Source of the DNA: Deferribacteraceae bacterium
Lineage (GTDB): Bacteria; Chrysiogenota; Deferribacteres; Deferribacterales; Deferrivibrionaceae
Direction: 5' to 3'
Length of the DNA stretch: 36,243 bases
Assembly (NCBI GenBank): GCA_020054865.1
Contig: JAIHAR010000020.1
Location: forward strand, 1 to 36,243
This document shows, piece after piece, positions 1 through 7,503 of the stretch (the stretch's first letter is position 1; every line of letters starts with the position of its first letter). The notes beneath the pieces are model-generated. The model saw only the letters and a list, made by a program, of their open reading frames with translations. It had not been told where the DNA came from and made no database searches. A program made the position numbers and the translations under genes.

Positions 1-446
1 GCAAAACTAAAACTTCCGAGCAACCCCCCTAAAATTGCTGATTCTCCGTAATCAACTTTGAAAAAATAAAAAAACAGAGGGATGCAAAAAAGCCCTGCCA
101 ATATCGGAATCAAGGCGAGCCCCGACTTGTAGTAATCAAGCCCGGTTATTTTATGCGTAAAACTTATAAGCCATACAAGCATATTTGGCCTATCTTTATA
201 ACATCGCATATCCGGAAATTCCTTCAGTGGGTCAAGATAATCTTTACCTAACTTCCCCTCATCAAAGTCTTTTGCCATCTTTAGCCAATAGTAGGCATCA
301 AGAGTGGTCATGGCTGTGATATTGTCCACAAAATAGATATCTCGGTTTTTTTCCCACCCCTTATAAACTTCATATCTTTTATAGCCGGAAAGGAAATAGA
401 CAACCAGAATTGACACAAAAACAATTAAAAAACTTATTTTTTTCAT
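1..446 (-). CDS. STT3/GT39-like membrane glycosyltransferase, N-terminal part (cut by window edge)
   Basis: An open frame runs from an ATG at 446 off the left edge, giving 148 residues with no stop. A GGAGG ribosome site lies just upstream (on the minus strand GGTGGAGGAAATTTATG). Residues about 4-21 form a first membrane segment (MKKISFLIVFVSILVVYFL). After it comes an extracytoplasmic loop with DNITAMTTLDAYYWLKMAKD at about 43-62, and a second hydrophobic stretch begins near residue 115. A first TM followed by an acidic D-x-Y-Y-W-type motif is the layout of the first external loop of STT3/PglB/AglB oligosaccharyltransferases, where the Asp binds metal. A PMT/GT39-type mannosyltransferase is the alternative. 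The rest of the gene is needed to decide. It diverges from the DUF486 gene. Confidence 0.55.
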   Translation of the reverse strand, partial: MKKISFLIVFVSILVVYFLSGYKRYEVYKGWEKNRDIYFVDNITAMTTLDAYYWLKMAKDFDEGKLGKDYLDPLKEFPDMRCYKDRPNMLVWLISFTHKITGLDYYKSGLALIPILAGLFCIPLFFYFFKVDYGESAILGGLLGSFSF

Positions 447-572
447 AAATTTCCTCCACCCGAATTTTTTAATATATAAAAGAGGTGTTTGGCAATAAAA
501 AACCTATTGATTTTTAAAAAAATTGGAAGTAATGAGCATTTTAAAATCAACGGTTCAAGAGGGTATAAATAT

Positions 573-920
573 ATGGGGATATGGGCTACAATTTTTTTGC
601 TTGCAATGAGCAATATTTTTATGACGTTTGCCTGGTATGGACATCTAAAATCTTTTGGTACAAAGCCATTAATATTTGCAATTGTTGTGAGTTGGGGGAT
701 TGCATTTTTTGAATATGTACTTCAGGTGCCTGCCAACAGAATTGGTCATAAAGTATTAACTGTGGGTCAGCTGAAAATTATCCAGGAAGTTATTACTTTG
801 TCAGTATTTGTTCCATTCTCGATATTTTATATGAAAGAAAAACTAAGTCTTGACTATTTATACGCCGGAATATGTATTCTCGGCGCTGTATTTTTTGTTT
901 TTCGCTCAAAGATTATGTAA
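573..920 (+). CDS. DUF486 (DMT-superfamily-like) small membrane protein
   Basis: This is a 115-residue hydrophobic protein with about four membrane helices. It carries the family's characteristic stretches MSNIFMTFAWYGHLKSFG near the N-terminus, FFEYVLQVPANRIG in the middle and QLKIIQEVITLSVFVPFS after it, all typical of DUF486 (PF04342), a short relative of drug/metabolite transporters. The substrate is unknown. I start it at ATG 573 because AGAGGG lies at proper spacing upstream and the protein then has the family's usual length of about 110 aa. An in-frame TTG at 489 would add 28 polar residues the family lacks, and its upstream AGAGG is too close. The 3' end overlaps the convergent rimI-like gene by 8 bases. 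Confidence 0.85.
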   Translation: MGIWATIFLLAMSNIFMTFAWYGHLKSFGTKPLIFAIVVSWGIAFFEYVLQVPANRIGHKVLTVGQLKIIQEVITLSVFVPFSIFYMKEKLSLDYLYAGICILGAVFFVFRSKIM

Positions 921-1347
921 ATATTTTTTTCATTTTGTAACCGGAGCATCCATCGTCATAATATTCGGGTAAAATCTTTACAACCTTAAAACCAAACTTT
1001 TCATAGAGCTTTATTGCTCTTGTATTGTCACTTCTTACTTCGAGGCTTATATATTTTTTGTCAGAATGTTGTGCAATAATGTGCTTCATCAGTAAGTTAC
1101 CAATCCCTTTCCCATTAAAGTCCGGATTGGTGGCAATGCTGTATATTCTTGCATAATCTTTTCTTAAAAAAATTACAGCATAGCCTGCAAGATGGTTGTC
1201 AATTTTTGCTACATAGATTTTGTTCCCCTTTTTAAAATGATACCGGAGATTTCTTAAAGACATGGGAAAATTGTTCTCATCAAAAATGATTTTTTCAAGT
1301 GCAGCAATTTTTGCCAGATCTTCCTTTACGGCGTCTCTTACAATCAT
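913..1347 (-). CDS. rimI: GNAT N-acetyltransferase, RimI-like
   Basis: This 144-residue GNAT-fold protein shows the acetyl-CoA pyrophosphate loop (FNGKGIGNLLMKHII, the Q/R-x-x-G-x-G/A region) at about 78-92. It also has the C-terminal signature SLEVRSDNTRAIKLYEKFGF with a following ILPEYYDDG, which is typical of RimI, the ribosomal protein S18 alanine N-acetyltransferase that moves an acetyl group from acetyl-CoA to a protein N-terminus. Other GNATs share this core, so the exact substrate is inferred. Its ATG at 1347-1345 overlaps the TGA of the upstream DUF2156 gene (ATGA), so the two are likely translationally coupled. Confidence 0.75.
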   Translation of the reverse strand: MIVRDAVKEDLAKIAALEKIIFDENNFPMSLRNLRYHFKKGNKIYVAKIDNHLAGYAVIFLRKDYARIYSIATNPDFNGKGIGNLLMKHIIAQHSDKKYISLEVRSDNTRAIKLYEKFGFKVVKILPEYYDDGCSGYKMKKIFT

Positions 1348-2330
1348 AATTTTTGATAAATTGTATATTTTGGAAGTAATGTATGAGGTCTGTATGACAT
1401 TTTGACTTTTTTGAGATTTTCAAGACCCATATCATCTCCGACGTTTACATAAACAATATCGTAAGTGCTTTTGAGTATTTTGGAAAATTCCCAGAAAATG
1501 TACTGTGCTGCACCAAGGGTAAAGAAGTCTGTTTTTTCTATAATTACACTTGCAGTTTTATCATTTAACCTTTCCCCGACTGTAAAACCTACAATTTTTT
1601 CACCAAATTTTAAAACCACACCTATAATGTCAAGTTTATTATAGTAGTTTAAGGTTCTTTTTATTGCAGCCCTTTCCCAATTTATCCCATCAATAAAAGT
1701 ATCCATATCCACATTAGGAAGATACTTCATCCTGTTCACAATCCAGCTGTTTGTAAGTTCCATGATTCCGTTATAATGAGATTCAGGATTCAAAGTCTCA
1801 ATGCTGATATTTGGATAATTTTTTCTGAATTTGTTTATCTCATTTCTTTTGGTAGCGTAAGAATTGCCTTTCAAATTGATCAGATCGTCTGCGAGATATA
1901 CGTAGTCGATGTTCTTTTTCTCAATGATGTAATTATCGAGCGCTTGAAAAATATCTGCATCTTCAGAGTATTCGATAAAAGACTGGACAAAATAGGTGCT
2001 GACATATTCTATTTTTGAATAAGAAAGTGAAGTATTGTTTGTATTCATAATTTCAAAACAGGTTAGCATTGCATCATTCACATTTTCAAGCTTCCCGATT
2101 GGTGGGAGCAACATGGACAATTCGCCACCATTAAGATTAAAAAGGCAGAATGTGTCGTTGACTATGCTGTAAAATCCTGTTGCGCCCGAAAGCCATATGA
2201 AGTTTGCAGCAAAAGAGTAGTCACTGACATCAATGTCAGTTGTGATGTATTTCAGATAAGACTCCATCAATTGTTTTTCTTTGATAGTAAAAGGTTTTAA
2301 GTGGTACCCTTCAATATTAAGCTCTGTCAT
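1344..2330 (-). CDS. DUF2156 domain protein (LPG-synthase C-terminal-like GNAT fold)
   Basis: This is a 328-residue protein of the DUF2156 family (PF09924), a double-GNAT-like fold also found as the catalytic part of lysyl-phosphatidylglycerol synthase. Supporting stretches are YLADDLINLKGNSYATKRNE in the middle, then IIGVVLKFGEKIVGFTVGER, and the C-terminal YVNVGDDMGLENLKKVKMSY before a final LPKYTIY. It lacks the membrane helices of MprF, so it is a soluble stand-alone version of unknown acceptor. I start at ATG 2330 rather than the upstream in-frame ATG at 2393 because a good sigma-70 promoter (2356-2383) lies between the two, which would leave the longer start outside the transcript, and no ribosome site precedes 2393. 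It is coupled by ATGA to the rimI-like gene. Confidence 0.75.
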   Translation of the reverse strand: MTELNIEGYHLKPFTIKEKQLMESYLKYITTDIDVSDYSFAANFIWLSGATGFYSIVNDTFCLFNLNGGELSMLLPPIGKLENVNDAMLTCFEIMNTNNTSLSYSKIEYVSTYFVQSFIEYSEDADIFQALDNYIIEKKNIDYVYLADDLINLKGNSYATKRNEINKFRKNYPNISIETLNPESHYNGIMELTNSWIVNRMKYLPNVDMDTFIDGINWERAAIKRTLNYYNKLDIIGVVLKFGEKIVGFTVGERLNDKTASVIIEKTDFFTLGAAQYIFWEFSKILKSTYDIVYVNVGDDMGLENLKKVKMSYRPHTLLPKYTIYQKL

Positions 2331-2355
2331 AGTTACCCTACAAAATTTTTTGGGG

Positions 2356-2383
2356 ATTATAGTATTATTGCAAAAATAATCAA
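2356..2383 (-). promoter_or_regulatory. Sigma-70-type promoter for the DUF2156/rimI-like operon
   Basis: On the minus strand TTGATT (2383-2378) is followed after 16 bases by a perfect TATAAT (2361-2356). Transcription would start near 2349, about 20 bases before ATG 2330. It is arranged back to back with the glycogen operon promoter, with only about 16 bases between the two -35 boxes. Confidence 0.6.
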
Positions 2384-2399
2384 TCAATTTCATGAATAT

Positions 2400-2428
2400 T
2401 TGATTGTAAAAAAGGAATCGTGTATAAT
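2400..2428 (+). promoter_or_regulatory. Sigma-70-type promoter for the glycogen operon
   Basis: TTGATT (2400-2405), a 17-base spacer, then a perfect TATAAT (2423-2428). The start would be near 2435, leaving an untranslated leader of about 18 bases that contains the strong ribosome site AGGAGGG. The leader is too short for a riboswitch or attenuator, so any regulation should act at initiation or by a protein binding the AGGAGG region. Confidence 0.65.
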
Positions 2429-2452
2429 ATTGTAAAAGACACAGGAGGGCAT

Positions 2453-4999
2453 ATGAACTATAAGGAATTTTATGTGAGGATTAACTTCCCGGATACCCTT
2501 AAAAAGCTGGAGTCTCTTGCTTACAATCTCTGGTGGACATACAACAATTCTGCAAAGGACCTTTTTAAGATGATAAATCCTGATTTATGGGAAAATAGTA
2601 TGCATAACCCCATTGAGGTTTTGTCATCAATAGATAAAAATAAAATGGACGAACTTGCAAGTGACCAGGTGTTTTTATCAAGGCTTGATTATGTCTGGAA
2701 TTTATATATCGACTATATCCAGACGCCAAAGTGGTTTGAGCTAAAAAAAGATATCCCTTTCAAGGATAGTATGCTTGTTGCATATTTTTCGATGGAATAT
2801 GGCCTTCATGAGTCGATTCAAACTTATGCCGGTGGGCTTGGGATTTTATCGGGAGATCATTGCAAGTCAGCAAGTGATATAGGGCTCCCATTTGTTGCAG
2901 TTGGGCTTTTGTACAGGAATGGATACTTTCACCAGTATTTGAATTCCGATGGATGGCAACTTGAGAATTACCCTAATAATGATTTTTCCCTTATGCCTAT
3001 TACAGAATCTACAGATGATAAAGGTGAGAAAAACTATATCGAAATAAATTCTCCCGAAGGGGTAATTAAGGCAAAGATATGGCATATTCATCTTGGCATG
3101 GTGAAATTTGTCCTCCTTGATACTGATATACCTGAAAATAGCGAGTCAAACAGAAAAATAACTGGCAAACTGTATGACGGCGATCCTAATATGAGAATAA
3201 AGCAAGAAATTCTGCTTGGAATTGGGGGTGTTAAGGCTTTAAATAAACTGGGAATTGCTCCCACAGTATTTCACCTGAATGAGGGACACCCTGCATTTTC
3301 AATCTGTGAAAGGGTAAATGACTTGATGCTGGAAAAGGGGCTAAATTTTGAAGAAGCATTTGAGTTTGTCAAAAAGACAACACTATTTACTACCCACACA
3401 CCTGTACCTGCAGGATTTGATGTATTTAGCGAAGGGGAGATTGTAAGGAATCTGGGGAGTGTGTACTTTAATGCTCCTCTTAAAATAGATGATATATTAA
3501 AAATGGGAAGATTTGAGCCCTACAACAGATCTGAACCATTTTCTCTGGCTGTGTTTTCTGCTAAGGGGAGTGTTTTTAGAAACGGTGTGAGTAAATTGCA
3601 CGGGAAAGTTTCAAAAGGTATATTCCACAATTTATGGAAAAACATACCCGAAGAGTTTGTCCCCATAGATTATATTACCAATGGCGTTCATTTGCCTACA
3701 TGGGTATCCGATGAATGCAAAAGGCTTTATAATAGGTACCTTGGTGAGGAATGGTATTTAAAGCCCCACAAGTTTGAAGTGTGGGAAAATGTTGATGATA
3801 TCCCTGAACTTGAGTTGTTTGAAACAAAAAATATTTTAAGGTCAAGGCTTATAGAATATGTGAGAAGGAAATTGAAAAGTGAAGTAAGAAAAAAAGGTGG
3901 TTCACACAGTGAAGTTTTGAGCGCTCAGGAGGCACTTCGCTCAGATGTTTTGACGATAGGTTTTGCAAGAAGATTTGCTACATATAAAAGAGGTTATCTG
4001 CTTTTTATGGAATCTGAAAGGCTTGCAAAGATACTAAATGATCCAAAACGACCCGTACAGATTATTATTGCCGGTAAAGCACATCCAAAAGATAACGGTG
4101 GCAAAGAGATAATAAAACAGATAAAGCATATTACGAGACAGCAAGAATTTAAAAATAAGGTAATATTTTTAGAGGATTACGATATTCAAATGGCAAAATA
4201 TCTGGTAAGGGGGGTTGATGTCTGGCTTAACAACCCTCGCCGTCCTATGGAGGCAAGCGGCACAAGTGGGATGAAAGTTGCTGCAAACGGTGGGATAAAC
4301 TTTTCTATAATGGATGGCTGGTGGGATGAAGGATACAATGGCCATAACGGATGGTCTATAGGATTTGGAGAAAATTATAGCGACACAAAATACCAGGATT
4401 ATGTTGAAAGTGAAGAATTGTATGACAAACTTGAAAATGAAATTATCCCTATGTTTTATGATAGAGATAAGACCGCTATACCCCGGGAATGGCTAAAAGT
4501 AATGAAAAATTCAATAAAGTCTGTTGCCTCTTTTTTTAATACTACCAGAATGGTTATAGAATATTCTGAAAAATTTTACGAAGAATTGCACAAAATGTAT
4601 TTTGAGCTTTCTGAAGATGATTTTGCTCCCCTTAAAGATTTTGTTCAGTGGAGAAAAAAGGTTGAAGGGGTCTGGCAATATATAAAGGTGGGAGAAAGCG
4701 ATTTTGAATATAAAGAATTAAAGGTTGGGGAGAAAATAAAGGCTGTGGTCAAAGTGGATATCAACAATCTTGTTCAGTCGGATATGGAGGTGGTATGCAT
4801 TATTAAAAGGGAATGTGACAGAGACGAAGCTTTTAGATTTGTTCCACTTGAATTTGTGAAAATGGAAAATAATTTCTCTGTGTACGAATCAGAAGTAACG
4901 CTTGAGTGTCCGGGAAGGTTTAAGGCAGCATTTTGTATATTTCCGAGACATAAATTTATAAAAAATAGATTTGAAAACAACCTGTTTATCTGGTCATAA
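2453..4999 (+). CDS. glgP: Glycogen/alpha-glucan phosphorylase (GT35, short bacterial type)
   Basis: This PLP enzyme releases glucose-1-phosphate from the non-reducing ends of alpha-1,4-glucan with inorganic phosphate, in the cytosol. It has 848 residues. An N-terminal DUF3417 region (LESLAYNLWWTYNNSAKDLF at about 14-33) identifies the alpha-glucan-phosphorylase family related to Thermus and archaeal enzymes rather than the E. coli MalP/GlgP type. YAGGLGILSGDH follows at about 126-137 and HLNEGHPAF near 277. The PLP lysine is expected at K608 in EASGTSGMK (600-608), matching EASGTGNMK of classical phosphorylases, and is followed by NGGINFSIMDGWWDEGY. ATG 2453 is chosen over an upstream in-frame ATG at 2420, because 2453 has AGGAGGG at correct spacing while 2420 overlaps the -10 box. 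It is the first gene of the glycogen operon, 11 bases before the next. Confidence 0.95.
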   Translation: MNYKEFYVRINFPDTLKKLESLAYNLWWTYNNSAKDLFKMINPDLWENSMHNPIEVLSSIDKNKMDELASDQVFLSRLDYVWNLYIDYIQTPKWFELKKDIPFKDSMLVAYFSMEYGLHESIQTYAGGLGILSGDHCKSASDIGLPFVAVGLLYRNGYFHQYLNSDGWQLENYPNNDFSLMPITESTDDKGEKNYIEINSPEGVIKAKIWHIHLGMVKFVLLDTDIPENSESNRKITGKLYDGDPNMRIKQEILLGIGGVKALNKLGIAPTVFHLNEGHPAFSICERVNDLMLEKGLNFEEAFEFVKKTTLFTTHTPVPAGFDVFSEGEIVRNLGSVYFNAPLKIDDILKMGRFEPYNRSEPFSLAVFSAKGSVFRNGVSKLHGKVSKGIFHNLWKNIPEEFVPIDYITNGVHLPTWVSDECKRLYNRYLGEEWYLKPHKFEVWENVDDIPELELFETKNILRSRLIEYVRRKLKSEVRKKGGSHSEVLSAQEALRSDVLTIGFARRFATYKRGYLLFMESERLAKILNDPKRPVQIIIAGKAHPKDNGGKEIIKQIKHITRQQEFKNKVIFLEDYDIQMAKYLVRGVDVWLNNPRRPMEASGTSGMKVAANGGINFSIMDGWWDEGYNGHNGWSIGFGENYSDTKYQDYVESEELYDKLENEIIPMFYDRDKTAIPREWLKVMKNSIKSVASFFNTTRMVIEYSEKFYEELHKMYFELSEDDFAPLKDFVQWRKKVEGVWQYIKVGESDFEYKELKVGEKIKAVVKVDINNLVQSDMEVVCIIKRECDRDEAFRFVPLEFVKMENNFSVYESEVTLECPGRFKAAFCIFPRHKFIKNRFENNLFIWS

Positions 5000-5010
5000 A
5001 AGGGGGAAAA

Positions 5011-7503
5011 ATGAAAGCAATTGTAATGGCAGGCGGATTTGGGACAAGGATTCAGCCGCTTACTTCATCCTTGCCAAAACCTATGCTTCCTGTTTTGAAT
5101 AAGCCCATGATGGAGTACATAATTTTAAAACTGAAGGCTGCAGGTATAACTGAAATTATAATTTTGCTTTATTATAAACCGGATGTGATAAAAAAGCATT
5201 TTGGGGATGGCAGTGCCTTTGGGGTTAATATAAAATACATTTTACCTGATGGGGATTATGGTACGGCAGGTGCAGTTAAAAAAGCTGAAAAGCTTGTCGG
5301 AAAAGATGATTTTATCGTAATTAGTGGTGATCTGGTAACGGATTTTGATTTGAATGAAATTATCGGTTTTCATAAGCTTAACAATTCATTTGGGACAATC
5401 TGTCTAACCCAGGTTGAAGACCCTTTGCAGTTTGGAGTTGTTATAACTGATAAGAATGCAACAATTCTAAGGTTTCTTGAAAAACCTGGCTGGGGCGAGG
5501 TTTTTAGTGACACGATAAATACAGGTATTTATGTGTTTAAATCTGATGTATTCAAATATATTCCGGAAGATAAGCCGTTTGATTTTTCAAAGGACCTGTT
5601 TCCTTCCCTTATGTCCAGAAATATAGAGCTAAAAGGGTATGTCGCAAAAGGGTACTGGAGGGATGTGGGTAATCCCGTATCTTACAGGGAAGTTTTTTCC
5701 GATATTTTTTCAAATATACTCAGGCTTGAAACAGGGCAGTTGTTGCATGATGTTAAACATGCAAAAGTTTATTGCCTTGATGATTGTTCTTTTGATGAGT
5801 CCAGTGTGAGCGGGACAGTTTTTATGGGTAGGAATGTAAGAATTGAAAAAGGGGCGCTGGTAGTAAACAGTTGTTTGGGAAATAACGTGAGTATTGAAAA
5901 AGATTGCGTGATTGAAAACAGCGTAATATGGGACAATGTTTCTATCAATAGGGGGTCAGTGATAAATAACTGTGTTGTTTGTAATGATGTTATGATAGGG
6001 AAAAATGCAAATATCATAAAGGGTGGTATTATTGCAGAGCACACCGAGATTGGAGACAACGTAACTTTTGAAAAAGATATAATGGTATGGCCTAACAAAC
6101 ATATCGAAAGTAGCTCGATTTTAAGTTCAAATCTGATATGGGGAGATAAGTGGAAAAAATCTATATTTGAAGGTGGGAAAGTAGTAGCAAGGACAAATAT
6201 AGAGATGTCTCCGGAAATGGCAGCAAAGCTTGGTGCTGCTGTGGGGAGTGTGTTGCCCAAAAATTCATATGTTATTTTAAGCAGGGATTACCACAGTGCC
6301 TCAAGGATGATAAAAAGGGCTTTTTTGGGTGGGATATTATCTGCAGGTGTAAATACTTATGACTTAAAGCTTGCCACCCCTTCAATGGCAAAATGGCGGA
6401 TGAAGACCCTTGGAGCTTCAATGTGTATATATTTCAGACAGTCCAATATATCTTCCACAGATACAGAAATAATTATTTCGGATGGCAATGGTATGCCTAT
6501 AGATTCCAATACGGAAAAAAATATAGAAAGAATTTTCTTCAGGGAGAATTTTAGAAGGGCTACCCACGAAGATATAGGTAATCTAATCGACTTATCGCCT
6601 CGCTCCGATGAGTATATAAACAATATATATTCACAAATAGATCTTGATTGCATTAAAAGGGGCAATTTTAAGATTGTAATGGATCTTTTCAATGGTACAG
6701 GTTCTTCAATAATTCCAAATATTATGACAGGCGCTGGTGTAGAGCCTGTTGTTATAAATGCATATTTTGATGAAAAAAAACTATCAAGAAGCTTTAAGAG
6801 CATAAATGAATCAATGTCTCAGGTGTCAAGTATTATCAAATCCCTTAACGCTGATCTGGGTTTTATAATTTATCAAAATGCTGAAAGATTGCAGTTGTTT
6901 ACGGATAAAGGGGAAGCGTTGGCTCATGAAGATGTCGTTATGTTAATATTAAAACTTCTTGATATGACTGCTGCTAAAAAGACCAAGGCTTATTTGCCTA
7001 TAATGATGCCGACAGTTTTTGACTTTGGGCTTGAAAATGTGGAAGTCGTAAGAGGGAAATCTTCCGGGTTGAAATACGAGTTTTTGAATGAGTTTGACTT
7101 TATCGGCTGGGATAATCTCTACATGAGTTTTCCCCGTTATGCAGTTTGTCCTGATGCAGTTTTTAATGCCCTTAAAATTCTTGAGTTGCTTTCAAAGGCG
7201 GGGATTTCACTTAGTGAGGTAAAAGCAACAATCCCTGAATACTATTATGCCCACAGCATTATCAGCTGCCCTTTAAACAAAAAGGGCTATATTATGCGCA
7301 GAATGAGTGAAGATGCAATGGATAAGGACGCATCGTATGTGGATGGGGTGAAGATAAAGTTTCAGGACTCCTGGGTTTTGATGATTCCTGACCAGTTTTC
7401 AGCTGATGTACACCTTTATGTTGAGGCACAAAGTGAGGAGAAAAAAGAAAATTTGCTAAAAGAATACATTTCAAAAATTAATTTGTGGCTTTCGGAAGAG
7501 TAA
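5011..7503 (+). CDS. Sugar-1-phosphate nucleotidyltransferase / left-handed beta-helix / degenerate phosphomannomutase fusion
   Basis: An 830-residue three-part protein. Residues 1 to about 235 form a nucleotidyltransferase that makes NDP-sugars from sugar-1-phosphate and NTP: MKAIVMAGGFGTRIQPLT with the KPMLP lysine follows at about 23, and ISGDLVTDFD and EKPGWGE are also present. Residues about 250-375 are hexapeptide beta-helix repeats. Residues about 380-830 align with alpha-D-phosphohexomutases, but the active site is lost. Where TASHNP is expected there is FRQSNI (475-480), so the phosphoserine position is Q477. The metal loop DGDADR is YQNAER (621-626), and no GGE-x-SGH sugar loop is visible. 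Such proteins are usually annotated mannose-1-phosphate guanylyltransferase/phosphomannomutase; here only the first activity is plausible. No glgC lies in the window, so it may supply NDP-glucose to glycogen synthase (inference). It ends in TAATG, sharing one base with the next start. Confidence 0.88.
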   Translation: MKAIVMAGGFGTRIQPLTSSLPKPMLPVLNKPMMEYIILKLKAAGITEIIILLYYKPDVIKKHFGDGSAFGVNIKYILPDGDYGTAGAVKKAEKLVGKDDFIVISGDLVTDFDLNEIIGFHKLNNSFGTICLTQVEDPLQFGVVITDKNATILRFLEKPGWGEVFSDTINTGIYVFKSDVFKYIPEDKPFDFSKDLFPSLMSRNIELKGYVAKGYWRDVGNPVSYREVFSDIFSNILRLETGQLLHDVKHAKVYCLDDCSFDESSVSGTVFMGRNVRIEKGALVVNSCLGNNVSIEKDCVIENSVIWDNVSINRGSVINNCVVCNDVMIGKNANIIKGGIIAEHTEIGDNVTFEKDIMVWPNKHIESSSILSSNLIWGDKWKKSIFEGGKVVARTNIEMSPEMAAKLGAAVGSVLPKNSYVILSRDYHSASRMIKRAFLGGILSAGVNTYDLKLATPSMAKWRMKTLGASMCIYFRQSNISSTDTEIIISDGNGMPIDSNTEKNIERIFFRENFRRATHEDIGNLIDLSPRSDEYINNIYSQIDLDCIKRGNFKIVMDLFNGTGSSIIPNIMTGAGVEPVVINAYFDEKKLSRSFKSINESMSQVSSIIKSLNADLGFIIYQNAERLQLFTDKGEALAHEDVVMLILKLLDMTAAKKTKAYLPIMMPTVFDFGLENVEVVRGKSSGLKYEFLNEFDFIGWDNLYMSFPRYAVCPDAVFNALKILELLSKAGISLSEVKATIPEYYYAHSIISCPLNKKGYIMRRMSEDAMDKDASYVDGVKIKFQDSWVLMIPDQFSADVHLYVEAQSEEKKENLLKEYISKINLWLSEE

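Noticed and set aside
489-572. N-terminal extension of the DUF486 gene from TTG 489
   Set aside because: The AGAGG before it is only about 4 bases away, the 28 extra residues do not belong to the family, and ATG 573 has a better ribosome site.
5769-6803. Minus-strand open frames of 163 and 148 codons inside the nucleotidyltransferase fusion
   Set aside because: They lie fully antisense to a well-supported gene, have no ribosome site or family features, and come from the biased codon use of the beta-helix and mutase regions.
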